The translations under genes were made by a program, and so were the position numbers. Under the pieces are notes generated by a model that did not search any database, was not told the DNA's origin, and saw nothing but the letters and a program-made list of their open reading frames with translations. A stretch of 64,000 nucleotides of DNA from Actinokineospora inagensis DSM 44258 (lineage in GTDB: Bacteria > Actinomycetota > Actinomycetes > Mycobacteriales > Pseudonocardiaceae), in assembly GCF_000482865.1 (NCBI RefSeq), contig NZ_AXWW01000005.1:124001-188000 (forward strand). Direction: 5' to 3'. Below, one piece after another: positions 1 to 8,727 of the stretch (position 1 is its first letter; every line of letters starts with the position of its first letter).

Positions 1-999
1 TTGCGCCGGTTCGGGGTGCTCGACCACTGCATCCCGCGCAGCCGCGTGCAGATCCCGGCGCTGCTGGAGTTGGAGGCGTCGCTGGGTGAGCTGTGGTCGG
101 CCGACGTGATCACCGCGATCTCCGCCGGGGTGGCCAGCGCCGGGCTGCTGCCGCTGATCGCCTCCGGTCACCTCGGCGACGGAACCCGCCCGCTGATGGC
201 GTTCGACAAGAACTGCCACGTCTCCATGGCCGGGGCCAAGCCGGCGTGCGCGGACGAGACCGAGGTCGTCACCGCCCCGCACCACGACATCGACTGGCTC
301 GAAGACCAGTGCCGCGCCTACGAACGTGTCTGTTATGTCGTCGATGGCGCCGACAGCCTCGGCGGGTACGCGCCGGTCAAGGAACTGGCGGTGCTGCAGG
401 ACAAGTACAACCTGCTGGTCTACTACGACGACTCGCACTCGGTGTCGGCCTACGGCGAGCGCGGCATGGGCTACATCCGCGCCAACGCCCCCATCCTCGA
501 CGAGCGCACCATCACCGTCGCCACGCTGAACAAGGCGTTCGGCACCAGTGGCGCGGCGGTCCTGCTCAACGGCTACGACAAGCACGCGCACCGGGTGATC
601 GAGCGGTTCGCCGGTGCCCTGTGCTACTCGCAGCCGATGAACACCGCCGCCGTCGGCGCCTCGCTGGCGTCCGCCGAAATCCACCGCAGCGCCGAACTCG
701 CGACCCTGCAGGGCAAGCTCAACGCCAACGTCGCGCTGTTCGACTCGCTGGTCGACACCGAGCAGTCGGCCACCAGCTACCCGATCCGGATCGTGCCGAT
801 GGCCGACGACACCGTCATCGACGCCGGCCGCCGGGTCTACGAGGCCGGGTTCTACGTCTCCCCCGTCTTCTTCCCCATCGTCGCGCGCGGCACCGCGGGC
901 CTGCGGGTCATGCTGCGCGCAGGGCAGACCGAGGACCAGATCCGACGGCTCGGCGCGGTCCTGGCCGAGGTCGGCGCCGCGCGACCCCAGGTGGCGTGA
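1..999 (+). CDS. Alpha-oxoamine synthase family PLP enzyme (partial, 5' end missing)
   Basis: PLP-dependent enzyme of the class I/II fold, in the group with 8-amino-7-oxononanoate synthase and CqsA, which condense an amino acid with an acyl-CoA and lose CO2. The visible 332 residues include the cofactor motif DDSHSVSAYGERGMG (His146 region) and the Schiff-base lysine K178 in TLNKAFGTSG. The family is usually near 390-420 residues and the N-terminal substrate-loop part is absent, so the gene starts left of the window and the TTG at position 1 is not a real start. The stop overlaps the next ATG (TGATG), so it is the first visible member of a five-gene coupled unit. The substrate cannot be told from sequence. 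Confidence 0.8.
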   Translation: MRRFGVLDHCIPRSRVQIPALLELEASLGELWSADVITAISAGVASAGLLPLIASGHLGDGTRPLMAFDKNCHVSMAGAKPACADETEVVTAPHHDIDWLEDQCRAYERVCYVVDGADSLGGYAPVKELAVLQDKYNLLVYYDDSHSVSAYGERGMGYIRANAPILDERTITVATLNKAFGTSGAAVLLNGYDKHAHRVIERFAGALCYSQPMNTAAVGASLASAEIHRSAELATLQGKLNANVALFDSLVDTEQSATSYPIRIVPMADDTVIDAGRRVYEAGFYVSPVFFPIVARGTAGLRVMLRAGQTEDQIRRLGAVLAEVGAARPQVA

Positions 1000-1868
1000 T
1001 GACGGCCAGAGCGATCCCGCGCAGCATCCTCTACACCCCGGCCCTCTCGCTGGACCGGGTGGTCAAGGCGTGGTCCTACGACGCCGACGTGCACCTGATC
1101 GACCTGGAGGACGGCGTCCCGCCGCCGGACAAACCCGCGGCACGGGCGGTGTGCCGGGCGGCCCTGGAGAAGGCGCCGCACCCGGAGAACACCGGGGTGC
1201 GGGTCAACCAGCTCGGCACGCTGGCCGCCGTGCACGACCTGGCGCTGCTGGCCGACTCGCCGGTCAAGCCCGGGTTCGTGGTGATGACGATGGTCGAGTC
1301 GGCGGTCGAAGTGCGGCTGCTGCGCGCGACGCTGGCCGAGGCGGGCGCGCACCCGCAGGTCTACGTAACCGTGGAGACCGTCGCCGCGATCGCCGAGCTG
1401 GACGCGGTCGCAGCGGCCGCCGACGGGCTCGTCCTCGGCTCGGCGGACCTGGCCGCCACCCTCGGCGTGGAGATCACCTGGGCCGGGATGCTCGCCGCCC
1501 GGCAGGCGATGGCCCTCGCGTGCGCGCACCACGGCACCGCCTGCGTCGACACCGCGAACTTCCGGCTGGGCGAGCCCGGGGTGCTGGCCGAGGAGATCGA
1601 GCGGGTGCGCGAGTTGGGGTTCCACGGCAAGGCCGCCGTCCACCCGAGCGAGCTGGACACGATCAACGCCGCGCTGCGCCCCAACCCCGAACACGTGCGG
1701 CAGGCCCGCCGGGTCACCGACGCCGTCGCCGCCGCTGACGGCGGTATCGCCGTGCTGGACGGGAACATGGTCGGGCCGCCGTTCGCGCGGATGGCCCGCA
1801 CCACCGTCGCCCTGGGCGACGCGTGGACCGCCCGGTTCGGGCGGGTCGGGAACGGAGCCACCGCATGA
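999..1868 (+). CDS. HpcH/HpaI-CitE family aldolase/lyase
   Basis: A 289-residue TIM-barrel lyase of the CitE/malyl-CoA lyase family; members cleave or form C-C bonds of 3-hydroxy acyl-CoA thioesters such as malyl-, methylmalyl- or citramalyl-CoA. The family signatures are visible: [11 protein letters not shown] near residue 35, the metal-binding Glu in VTVETVAAI, the Asp in LGSADLA, and [13 protein letters not shown] near the C-terminus. The ATG at 999 overlaps the upstream stop, and its own stop overlaps the next ATG. A MaoC-type hydratase lies four genes downstream; lyase plus MaoC hydratase is the pairing that handles methylmalyl/mesaconyl-CoA, so a related step is possible here (inference). 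Confidence 0.85.
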   Translation: MTARAIPRSILYTPALSLDRVVKAWSYDADVHLIDLEDGVPPPDKPAARAVCRAALEKAPHPENTGVRVNQLGTLAAVHDLALLADSPVKPGFVVMTMVESAVEVRLLRATLAEAGAHPQVYVTVETVAAIAELDAVAAAADGLVLGSADLAATLGVEITWAGMLAARQAMALACAHHGTACVDTANFRLGEPGVLAEEIERVRELGFHGKAAVHPSELDTINAALRPNPEHVRQARRVTDAVAAADGGIAVLDGNMVGPPFARMARTTVALGDAWTARFGRVGNGATA

Positions 1869-2782
1869 CCATCATCGAGGAACCCGCCGTGCACCAGCAC
1901 ACCGGCGCCGGGGTGACCGTCGCCGTGATCGGGACCGGGGCGATCGGGCAGGACCTGGTCAGCAAGGTCCACCGCTCCCCCGCGCTGCGCTGCGGCCTGG
2001 TCGTCGGCCGCAACCCCGACTCCGCCGGTCTCGCGCACGCCCGCGCCCTGGGCTACCGCACCAGCGCCGCCGGGATCGACGCCGTGCTCGCCGAGCCGCG
2101 CCCGTTCGACGTGCTGTTCGACGCCACCAGCGCCGCCGCGCACCGCGAGCACTGGCGGCTGTTGGCGCACACCCCGACGCTGCTGGTCGACCTGACCCCG
2201 GCCAAGACCGGGCAGATGGTGGTGCCGACCATCACCGGCACGCACGCGCCCACCGACCGCGACGTCAGCATGATCAGTTGCGGTGGCCAAGCCGCGACCC
2301 CGGTCGCGCACGCGCTGGCCGGGGCGTTCACCGTGGACTACCTCGAGGTCGTCTCGACCGTGGCCAGCACCATCGCCGGGCGGGCGACCCGGCTCAACCT
2401 CGACGAGTACGTGGCCACCACGCAGCACGCGCTCACCACGTTCACCGGGGTTGCCGACACCAAGGCCATCCTCAACATCAGCCCCGCGGTGCCGCCCGCG
2501 ACGTTCCGCTCGGCCGTGCACGCCGTCATCGCCGACGCCGACCCGACCCGGGTGCGGGCCGTGGTGGACGCCGCCGCCGAGCGGATGCGCGGGTTCGCCC
2601 CCGGCTACCGGATCACCGCCTGCGCGGTGACCGCCGACCGGGTCGTGGTGTCCATCGAGGTCACCGCCGACAGCGACGTCCTGCCGCACTACGCGGGCAA
2701 CCTGGACATCATCAACTCGGCCGCCGTGCTGGTCGCCGAACAGCACGCCGCCCGGCTCGCCGCGCACCGGAGCAAGCCATGA
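1865..2782 (+). CDS. Acetaldehyde dehydrogenase (acetylating), MhpF/DmpF type
   Basis: Converts acetaldehyde plus CoA and NAD+ to acetyl-CoA (or propanal to propionyl-CoA). The 305-residue protein has the N-terminal Rossmann motif GTGAIGQDL near residue 23 and the catalytic cysteine C139 in [11 protein letters not shown]; length is normal for DmpF. In characterised bacteria this enzyme forms a channelling complex with 4-hydroxy-2-oxovalerate aldolase, and that aldolase is the very next gene, joined by an ATGA overlap. Usually the pair ends a meta-cleavage pathway, but no ring-cleavage dioxygenase or 2-oxopent-4-enoate hydratase is visible on this side, so the pair may serve a biosynthetic unit here. 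Confidence 0.92.
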   Translation: MTIIEEPAVHQHTGAGVTVAVIGTGAIGQDLVSKVHRSPALRCGLVVGRNPDSAGLAHARALGYRTSAAGIDAVLAEPRPFDVLFDATSAAAHREHWRLLAHTPTLLVDLTPAKTGQMVVPTITGTHAPTDRDVSMISCGGQAATPVAHALAGAFTVDYLEVVSTVASTIAGRATRLNLDEYVATTQHALTTFTGVADTKAILNISPAVPPATFRSAVHAVIADADPTRVRAVVDAAAERMRGFAPGYRITACAVTADRVVVSIEVTADSDVLPHYAGNLDIINSAAVLVAEQHAARLAAHRSKP

Positions 2783-3789
2783 CCGAGATCGTCATCCACG
2801 ACCCGACCCTGCGCGACGGCCAGCACGCCGTCCGCCACCAACTCGGTGTGACCGCCCTGCGCGGTTATGCCGAGGCGGCCGACGCGGCCGGCATCCCGGT
2901 CGTCGAGGTCGGCCACGGCAACGGCCTTGGCGCGTCGTCGTTGCAGGTCGGGCGGGCCGCGGTCAGCGACGACCTGATGCTCTCGACCGTGCGGGAAGCG
3001 TTGCGGCACAGTCGGATGGGCGTGTTCCTGCTCCCCGGTTGGGGAACGTCCGCCGACCTGCGCAAAGCCGTCGCGCACGGCGCCGACGTGATCCGCGTCG
3101 GTGTGCACTGCACAGAGCCCTCGCTGGCCGAGCGGCACCTCGGGTTCCTCGCCGAGGAAGGCGCCGACGGGCACTGCGTGCTGATGATGAGCCACATGGC
3201 CACCCCCACCCAGTTGGCCGAACACGCGGCCACCGCCGTCGGCTACGGTGCGAGGGCCGTGGGGATCATGGACTCCGCCGGGCACTTCCTGCCCCGCGAC
3301 GTCACCGCGCGGATCGGGGCGATCCACGCGGCCGTGGACGTCCCGGTGATCTTCCACGGGCACAACAACCTGGGCATGGCCGTGGCGAACTCGGTGGCCG
3401 CCGCCGAGGCCGGGGCCACCGTCATCGACGGCTGCGCCCGCGGCTTCGGCGCCGGGGCGGGCAACACGCAACTGGAGGTGCTGGTGCCGGTGTTGGAACG
3501 GACCGGGTTCGGCACCGGCATCGACCTCTACGCGTTGCTCGACGCCGCCGAGTTCGCCGAACGCGAATTGATGCCCGCGCCACCGACCACCGGCACGGTC
3601 AGCATCGTCAGCGGCCTCGCGGGTGTCTTCTCCGGTTTCAAGCACCAGGTGCTCGACGCCGCCACCCGCGCCGACGTCGACCCGCGCGACGTGTTCTTCG
3701 AGCTCGGCAGGCGCCAGGCGATCGCGGGCCAGGAAGACCTCATCGTGGACGTGATCGCGGACATGACCGCGGAAAGGGCGACAGGGTGA
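2779..3789 (+). CDS. 4-hydroxy-2-oxovalerate aldolase, MhpE/DmpG type
   Basis: Metal-dependent HMGL-like aldolase that splits 4-hydroxy-2-oxoacids into pyruvate and an aldehyde. The 336-residue protein carries the catalytic R12-D13-G motif in [10 protein letters not shown], the metal ligands H193 and H195 in FHGHNN, and the DmpG-type communication domain at the C-terminus. It is the normal partner of the dehydrogenase encoded immediately upstream, with which it would channel acetaldehyde. The ATG overlaps the upstream stop, and its own stop overlaps a GTG of the next gene, so all five genes are translationally coupled. Confidence 0.92.
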   Translation: MTEIVIHDPTLRDGQHAVRHQLGVTALRGYAEAADAAGIPVVEVGHGNGLGASSLQVGRAAVSDDLMLSTVREALRHSRMGVFLLPGWGTSADLRKAVAHGADVIRVGVHCTEPSLAERHLGFLAEEGADGHCVLMMSHMATPTQLAEHAATAVGYGARAVGIMDSAGHFLPRDVTARIGAIHAAVDVPVIFHGHNNLGMAVANSVAAAEAGATVIDGCARGFGAGAGNTQLEVLVPVLERTGFGTGIDLYALLDAAEFAERELMPAPPTTGTVSIVSGLAGVFSGFKHQVLDAATRADVDPRDVFFELGRRQAIAGQEDLIVDVIADMTAERATG

Positions 3790-4724
3790 CGACCACGCGG
3801 TTCATCGGCGCGGCTGAGATGGCGGGGCCGGAGCGGTTGGTGCGGGTGGTCGACGCGCTGGCCGAGGTGTTCGCCGACCTGGCCGCCGGGCGCACCCGGT
3901 CGCCGTCGCGCACCGTCGTCGAGCACGGCGAGGAGTGCCAGTTGCTGGCCGGGACGGCGGTGTGGGAGCGGCGCGGGGTGGGCAGCGTCAAGATCACCAC
4001 CTTGACGCCGGACAACCCCGGGCGCGGGCTGCCGCTGATCCACGGGGTGGTCGTGCTGACGGATCTGCAGACCGGGGAGATCACCGCGTTGCTCGACGGC
4101 GCCGAGCTGACCGCCGTGCGCACCGGGGCCGTCGCCGGGCTCGCGACCCGGTTGTGCGCGCCGGAAGACGCGTCCGAACTGGCCCTGATCGGGGCGGGTG
4201 TGCAGGCGCGGGCGCTGGTGCGCGCGGTGTCGGCGGTGCGGCCGATCCGGTCCGTCCGGGTCTACTCGCGGACCGCCGCGAGCGCCGCCGCCTTCGGCGA
4301 GTGGGTGCGCGACGAGTTCGGCCACGAGGTCACCGTCTGCCCCACCGCCAAGGCCGCTGTCGCCGACGCGGCGATCGTGTGCACCGCGACCTCGACGAAC
4401 GGCCGGATGCCGTTGGTGGAGGCCGACTGGGTCACCCCGGGCGCGCACGTCAACGTCATCGGTGGGACCAACGAGCAGGCCGTGGAGCTCGACCCGACAC
4501 TGCTGGCGGCGGCGTTCGTGGTCGTGGAGGACCGCGAGGTCGCCGTGGAGGACGCGGGCGAGATACGGATCGCGCTGGCCGACGGCCGGATCAAGGTGGC
4601 CGACCTCACCGAGCTCGGCGCCCTGGTCGGCGGGTTCGAGCCGGACGGCCGCACCACGGTGTTCCGCGGCGTCGGCATGGCCATCGAGGACACCGCGGCC
4701 GCGGCAGCCCTGGTCGATCAGTGA
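3786..4724 (+). CDS. Ornithine cyclodeaminase / mu-crystallin family dehydrogenase
   Basis: A 312-residue NAD(P)-dependent enzyme of the ornithine cyclodeaminase/mu-crystallin family, which includes ornithine cyclodeaminase, alanine dehydrogenase, ketimine reductases and SbnB-type enzymes of natural-product pathways. Visible marks are the substrate-loop lysine in VGSVKITTL, the [10 protein letters not shown] motif, and the nucleotide-binding GAGVQA motif near residue 138. GTG start chosen because it overlaps the aldolase stop (GTGA). Its 3' end overlaps the convergent MaoC gene by 7 nt. Exact reaction is not predictable; with an oxoamine synthase in the same unit, reduction or deamination of an amino-ketone or cyclic imine is plausible. 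Confidence 0.85.
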   Translation: MTTTRFIGAAEMAGPERLVRVVDALAEVFADLAAGRTRSPSRTVVEHGEECQLLAGTAVWERRGVGSVKITTLTPDNPGRGLPLIHGVVVLTDLQTGEITALLDGAELTAVRTGAVAGLATRLCAPEDASELALIGAGVQARALVRAVSAVRPIRSVRVYSRTAASAAAFGEWVRDEFGHEVTVCPTAKAAVADAAIVCTATSTNGRMPLVEADWVTPGAHVNVIGGTNEQAVELDPTLLAAAFVVVEDREVAVEDAGEIRIALADGRIKVADLTELGALVGGFEPDGRTTVFRGVGMAIEDTAAAAALVDQ

Positions 4725-5206
4725 TCGCGGCAGCGCACCAGGAAGGACCGCTCGAAGGTGATCACCGTCTCGCCGGTGGACTTGGTGCCGGTGGTCTCCA
4801 CCGTGATGATCCCGTTGCCCGGCCGCGAGTTCGACAGCCGCTTGGCCAGGACCCGGCTGGTGGCGTAGAGGGTGTCGCCGACGAACACCGGGTCCTTGAG
4901 CCGAACCCGGTCCCAGCCCAGGTTGGCCACCGCCCGCGCGGACAGCGCCTGCACGGTCATCCCGCCGACCAGGCACAGGGTGATGCCGCTGTTGACCAGG
5001 ACCTGCCCGTACTCGGCGGCCGCGCCGTAGGCCCGGTCGAAGTGCAGCGGGTGCTGGTTCATGGTGAGCAGGGTCAGCCACGTGTTGTCCGCCTCGGTGA
5101 TGGTGCGGCCGGGCCAGTGCCGGATCACCATGCCCGGCTCGAAGTCCTCGTAGTCGCCGCCGTGTTCCTCGACGAACTCGTTGTCCCCCACCTTGCGCAG
5201 CGTCAT
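4718..5206 (-). CDS. MaoC-like acyl-CoA hydratase/dehydratase
   Basis: A 162-residue single hot-dog domain protein of the MaoC family. The active-site stretch reads TEADNTWLTLLTMNQHPLHF, with D40, N50, H52 and H55; the usual hydratase-2 pattern Asp-x-Asn-Pro-Leu-His is altered to Asn-Gln-His-Pro-Leu-His, a variant pattern I associate with mesaconyl/methylmalyl-CoA hydratase-like members (from memory, not verified). ATG at 5206 is preceded by a GGAGGG ribosome site; a longer frame to 5269 would run into the divergent gene start. It overlaps the end of the cyclodeaminase gene tail to tail, and is divergent from the ATP-grasp gene with only 62 bp between the starts. Confidence 0.82.
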   Translation of the reverse strand: MTLRKVGDNEFVEEHGGDYEDFEPGMVIRHWPGRTITEADNTWLTLLTMNQHPLHFDRAYGAAAEYGQVLVNSGITLCLVGGMTVQALSARAVANLGWDRVRLKDPVFVGDTLYATSRVLAKRLSNSRPGNGIITVETTGTKSTGETVITFERSFLVRCRDH

Positions 5207-5268
5207 CTTCCGCCCTCCCTGGTCGTCGGCGGCGACCGTACCAGCTCCTGGAAAGTCCTGAGCAGACA

Positions 5269-6609
5269 ATGATTCGATCCACAGTGGACTCGTGGTTCGG
5301 CGGCCACCGGATCGCCCCGGCGGCGGCCCCGTCGACCACCCGCGACCTGCTGCGCCACGAGATCCGCGACACCGGCTGGCCGCACCAGCCGCTGCTGCCC
5401 GCCGCCCCGCTCGCCATCCCCCGCGCGGGCTACGCCGAGCTCTACCGGGCCACCAGGGCCCTGCTCGACCTCGTGCGCCGGGTCGCCCTGGAGACCGCCG
5501 AAACCACCGAGGGCAGGCTCGCCGCCTACGGGATGCCCGACAGCGAACGGAAACTGTTCGTCGCCGACCAGTTCACCGAGGAGCGCTACGCCGACTGCGT
5601 CGCCCGGCCCGACGTCGTCATCGGACCGGACGGCCCGAAGTTCCTGGAGTTCAACGTTTCCGGCGCCCTCGGCGGCCCGGTGGAGACCCACTGCCGACTC
5701 CAGGCCTGGCGCAAGCTGTTCGCCGACGCCGAAGGCCGGGTGCCCTTCGGTTTCCACGAACCGTTCGCCGTGCGCGAGCGCATGTTCCGCGACCTGAGCA
5801 CCGAACTGGGCGTCGCGCCCCGTTTGGCCCTGGTCGGCAGCGCCCGCGACCAGGGCGTCGAGTCGACCCGCTACTTCGACATCGAGGCCGACTACTACAA
5901 CAGCCGCGGTCTGACGGCCACCTTCTTCGAACCGGAAGACCTGCACACCGCATGGGACTGCCCCGAGCCGTTGCGCTACCCGTTGGGCCTGCGCAACTTC
6001 ACCATCCCCGACTGGCTCGACCTGGACATCGACCTGGACCCGGTCCAGGACGCCCTCGACAACGGCGTGCTGCTGGTCGGCACCCAGACCTCGACGTTCC
6101 TGGCCAGCAAGCTCACCATGGGCCTGCTGTCGGAGGGCCGACCGTGGATGAGCTCGGCCGAACGCGCCCTGGTCGAGCGGTACCTGCCGTGGACCCGCAT
6201 CCTGGCCGACCGGCGCTCGACAAGGGGCGACCGCGGGGTGGACCTGCCCCAGTACACTGTGGACAACCGGGAGCGCCTGGTGCTCAAGGAAGGCCTGGGC
6301 ATGAGCGGCAAGCAGGTCCTCATCGGCGAACGCACCTCACCCGCCGACTGGGAGTCAGCGGTCCGGTCGGCGCTGGTGACCGGGACCAGCATCGTGCAGG
6401 AGTTCATCACCCCGCACACCACCCGAGCCTGGATGACCGCCGACGGGGTCGACGAGGCCTACGAGGTCGACATCGCCCCGGTCCTCGGCCCCCTGCTGTT
6501 CGGCGGCAGGCCGGCGGGCATCTTCGCCCGCTTCTACGGCGACGGCACCGCGGGCATCGTCAGCGTGATGGGCAACCTCGCCGCCGACAACGTCGTCGTG
6601 TGGGTCTAG
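5269..6609 (+). CDS. ATP-grasp-like ligase family protein
   Basis: A 446-residue soluble protein. FLEFNVSGALGGP near residue 127 and the lysine-glycine loop LVLKEGLGMSGKQVLIG near residue 342 resemble ATP-grasp enzymes of the glutathionylspermidine-synthase or carboxylate-amine ligase type, which activate a carboxylate with ATP and join it to an amine. A C-terminal Asn/Asp-rich metal site (GIFARFYGDGTAGIVS) also fits. I do not recognise a closer relative. It is divergent from the MaoC gene with a 62-bp promoter interval and probably belongs to the same pathway as the upstream operon, perhaps making an amide or ester from its product (inference). Confidence 0.6.
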   Translation: MIRSTVDSWFGGHRIAPAAAPSTTRDLLRHEIRDTGWPHQPLLPAAPLAIPRAGYAELYRATRALLDLVRRVALETAETTEGRLAAYGMPDSERKLFVADQFTEERYADCVARPDVVIGPDGPKFLEFNVSGALGGPVETHCRLQAWRKLFADAEGRVPFGFHEPFAVRERMFRDLSTELGVAPRLALVGSARDQGVESTRYFDIEADYYNSRGLTATFFEPEDLHTAWDCPEPLRYPLGLRNFTIPDWLDLDIDLDPVQDALDNGVLLVGTQTSTFLASKLTMGLLSEGRPWMSSAERALVERYLPWTRILADRRSTRGDRGVDLPQYTVDNRERLVLKEGLGMSGKQVLIGERTSPADWESAVRSALVTGTSIVQEFITPHTTRAWMTADGVDEAYEVDIAPVLGPLLFGGRPAGIFARFYGDGTAGIVSVMGNLAADNVVVWV

Positions 6610-6782
6610 CGGCTCGACCCAGATACGTTGACCGGGCCTCGACCTGTCCGCGACGTCCTTGGCCGCGTTGTCGACACAACCAAGTACGTCCATAGTACGA
6701 GGTCGTTCCCGCGTCTTGCCAAGAACGCCGTGGACAGGTCGATGCACCTAGCCAACCACCTGGGTTGAACCACTCCCCTTCG

Positions 6783-7964
6783 TCAGCGGGTGTCGCAGGC
6801 CGGGTAGCTGGTGGGGCACGCGGTGTAGCGGATGGGGTGGGTGCTGATCATCGAGGCGATGGTGGGCCAGTTGTTGGTTGGCCTGCCGATCAGGTAGGTC
6901 CACATGAGATGGCTGGCGTGCAGGTAGTCCTCACCGTTGTTGTAGATGTCGAGCGGGGTGAACGGCGCTCCGTAGCCCTGGAACTGGGTGCCGAGCAGCT
7001 CCGGCTCGTCGATGTTCTGGATGACTGCGATGCTGCCGGTGAGGTTGCCGCACCCGGTGCCGGGGTACCCGGTCACGCACTGCTGCCCCCAGGTCAGCTC
7101 CTTGGGCGGCGTCGTCTTGTCGGTGGCGGTCTTGCCCAGCAGGTCCGGTCCGCTCTCCGCGACCCGGTGCGAGTTCTCGAACAACACCAGCGCGCTGGTG
7201 TTGGGCTGGTTGCCCATGAAGTTGTTCTCGATGACGATGTTGGTGTTGGGGAACGCGGCCGTCCCGGCGGTGAGGGTGCGCTCCAACTGGCTCAACAGCG
7301 TGTTGTCGTTGTAGCCGCCACCGGTGGCGACCTGGGAGGCGGTCTCGGTCAGCACGACGCCCTCGACGTCGGGGTTGCTGTTGTAGCGGGCGCCCAACGC
7401 CTGCAGCAGCGCGATGAGCCGGTCGGTGACGGCCTGCCGCCAGACGGCCGCGGTGATCGAGTAGCCGCCACCGCCGTACCACCAGCCGCTGGTTCCCGTC
7501 GTGGCCCCCGCGCCGTAGGTGGCGGTGTCGGTCGTCAGGTAGCTCGGCAGCACGGCGTTGAGGAAGCCGCGCGGGTCCTGGTTGGGCGAGCCCTGGAAGC
7601 CGCTCGACGAGATCTCGATGATCAGTTTCTTGCGCGGGGTGGGGTTCCCCTGGTTGAGCCGGGCCAACTCCGCGTCGATGACGCCGAAGTTGTACACCCC
7701 GCGACCGGTCTCCAGCGCCCCCCAGTAGTAGTTGCCCTTCCAGCCCGCGAGCGTGGGCGAGGTGTTGACGACGTTCAGTTCACCGCTGGCCATGCTCGCC
7801 GGTGTCGACGCGCTGTGCCACCAGTCGCTGGTGATGTAGTGGCCCGGATGCCATTTGACGGCATTCGCGCTCACAGTGCCGGTGGCGGCGGCAAAAAGGG
7901 TGTTCGCGAGCAGACAGCCGACGGATAACAGAATCGCCGAAACAATGAAGCGTCCTGATTTCAC
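6783..7964 (-). CDS. Secreted protein of unknown function, possible (beta/alpha)-barrel hydrolase
   Basis: A 393-residue exported protein: an N-terminal hydrophobic signal (FIVSAILLSVGCLLANTLFA) is followed by a Trp/Tyr-rich, Cys-poor mature part. Segments such as KKLIIEISSSGF, PDVEGVVLTETASQ and NTNIVIENNFMG alternate strand-like and helix-like stretches with acidic residues, the look of a glycosidase-like barrel, but I cannot name a family. Four cysteines sit in the last third. GTG at 7964 is preferred over longer frames because a GGAGGGG ribosome site lies 4-5 nt upstream and the signal peptide then starts the protein. Stop at 6783; neighbours give no functional hint. Confidence 0.7.
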   Translation of the reverse strand: MKSGRFIVSAILLSVGCLLANTLFAAATGTVSANAVKWHPGHYITSDWWHSASTPASMASGELNVVNTSPTLAGWKGNYYWGALETGRGVYNFGVIDAELARLNQGNPTPRKKLIIEISSSGFQGSPNQDPRGFLNAVLPSYLTTDTATYGAGATTGTSGWWYGGGGYSITAAVWRQAVTDRLIALLQALGARYNSNPDVEGVVLTETASQVATGGGYNDNTLLSQLERTLTAGTAAFPNTNIVIENNFMGNQPNTSALVLFENSHRVAESGPDLLGKTATDKTTPPKELTWGQQCVTGYPGTGCGNLTGSIAVIQNIDEPELLGTQFQGYGAPFTPLDIYNNGEDYLHASHLMWTYLIGRPTNNWPTIASMISTHPIRYTACPTSYPACDTR

Positions 7965-8334
7965 AGCCCCTCCGAACAGATCGAATCTGCGACCCCCGAC
8001 GCTAGCAAGCCGCGGAAGTCGGGCACAACGATTGCCGCACAACAGTTTTCGCGGGTATTGGCCATCCTGGACCCGCGGTCCGGAAAAACGACCGGTGTAG
8101 ACGACAAACCGGACTGTCGGGCAAACCGCCCGAACCCGGCGTTTCCGGGCCGAGCGCGGTTCACTCGTCCGTGTGGCCTGCGGCATCCGGCCATGAGGAT
8201 CGCCGGTGTCGGTTGCCGTCATTACCGAAGATCACTCGATGTGGTCATCTCCGGCGAAACGGCGAACCTCGACTGTCGGGTTCCGCAGGCATGACGCATC
8301 GTCCACAGCACACGTTGCTCGACGAAAGGGAACC
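7965..8334. promoter_or_regulatory. Divergent intergenic region between two secreted-protein genes
   Basis: 370 bp between the leftward secreted protein and the rightward small secreted protein. It must hold promoters for both. Frames here have no convincing coding character, and I see no clear -10/-35 pair or operator. Confidence 0.3.
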
Positions 8335-8655
8335 ATGAGAACGACACGGCGACTCGCGCTCGGGTTGGTTTTCGCCTGCCTGGCCGCTGTCCAGTTCGTG
8401 AGCCCGGCCGCCGCCGCCCGGGGGACGTTCACGTTCTACGACGCGGACGGCGGCGCGGGGATCATCGATCCGGACGACAACACCTGCTACCCGCTCGGTT
8501 CGACGGTCCGCCGGGTGGAGAACAAGACCGACCGGCAGGCGACGTTGTACCCGTCCGCGGATTGCCGTGGGAAGTTCGCGATGGTCGTGCCCGCCCGAGC
8601 GAGCCGTGACACGAAGCGGGGCGTCGCCGTGGTGTTCCAACGGCCGCGGCGCTGA
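8335..8655 (+). CDS. Small secreted protein (beta/gamma-crystallin-like or inhibitor-like size), unknown function
   Basis: A 106-residue protein with a clean signal peptide (RRLALGLVFACLAAVQF, then an Ala-rich cleavage site near residue 28), leaving about 78 mature residues with two cysteines (NTCYPLG and SADCRGK) that can form one disulfide. The pattern FYDADGGAG...CYPL...NKTDRQATLYPSADC resembles small actinomycete exported proteins, but I cannot assign a family. ATG chosen for the GAAAGGG ribosome site. A strong hairpin follows the stop. Confidence 0.75.
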   Translation: MRTTRRLALGLVFACLAAVQFVSPAAAARGTFTFYDADGGAGIIDPDDNTCYPLGSTVRRVENKTDRQATLYPSADCRGKFAMVVPARASRDTKRGVAVVFQRPRR

Positions 8656-8667
8656 AGCCGCTGCAGT

Positions 8668-8707
8668 GAGCACTGTCCGCCGTGGCCTGCCACAGCGGAC
8701 AGTGCTC
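8668..8707. terminator. Bidirectional terminator hairpin
   Basis: Perfect 13-bp stem (GAGCACTGTCCGC with its complement) around a 14-nt loop that can itself pair. It lies between two convergent genes (stops at 8655 and 8728), so it can serve both. Confidence 0.75.
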
Positions 8708-8727
8708 CGTCACTAGCCCCAAGTTCG

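Noticed and set aside
3528-5417. Long leftward frame across the cyclodeaminase and MaoC genes
   Set aside because: Arg/Gly-rich shadow of genuine genes in other frames; only the short part 4718-5206 in a different frame has domain sense.
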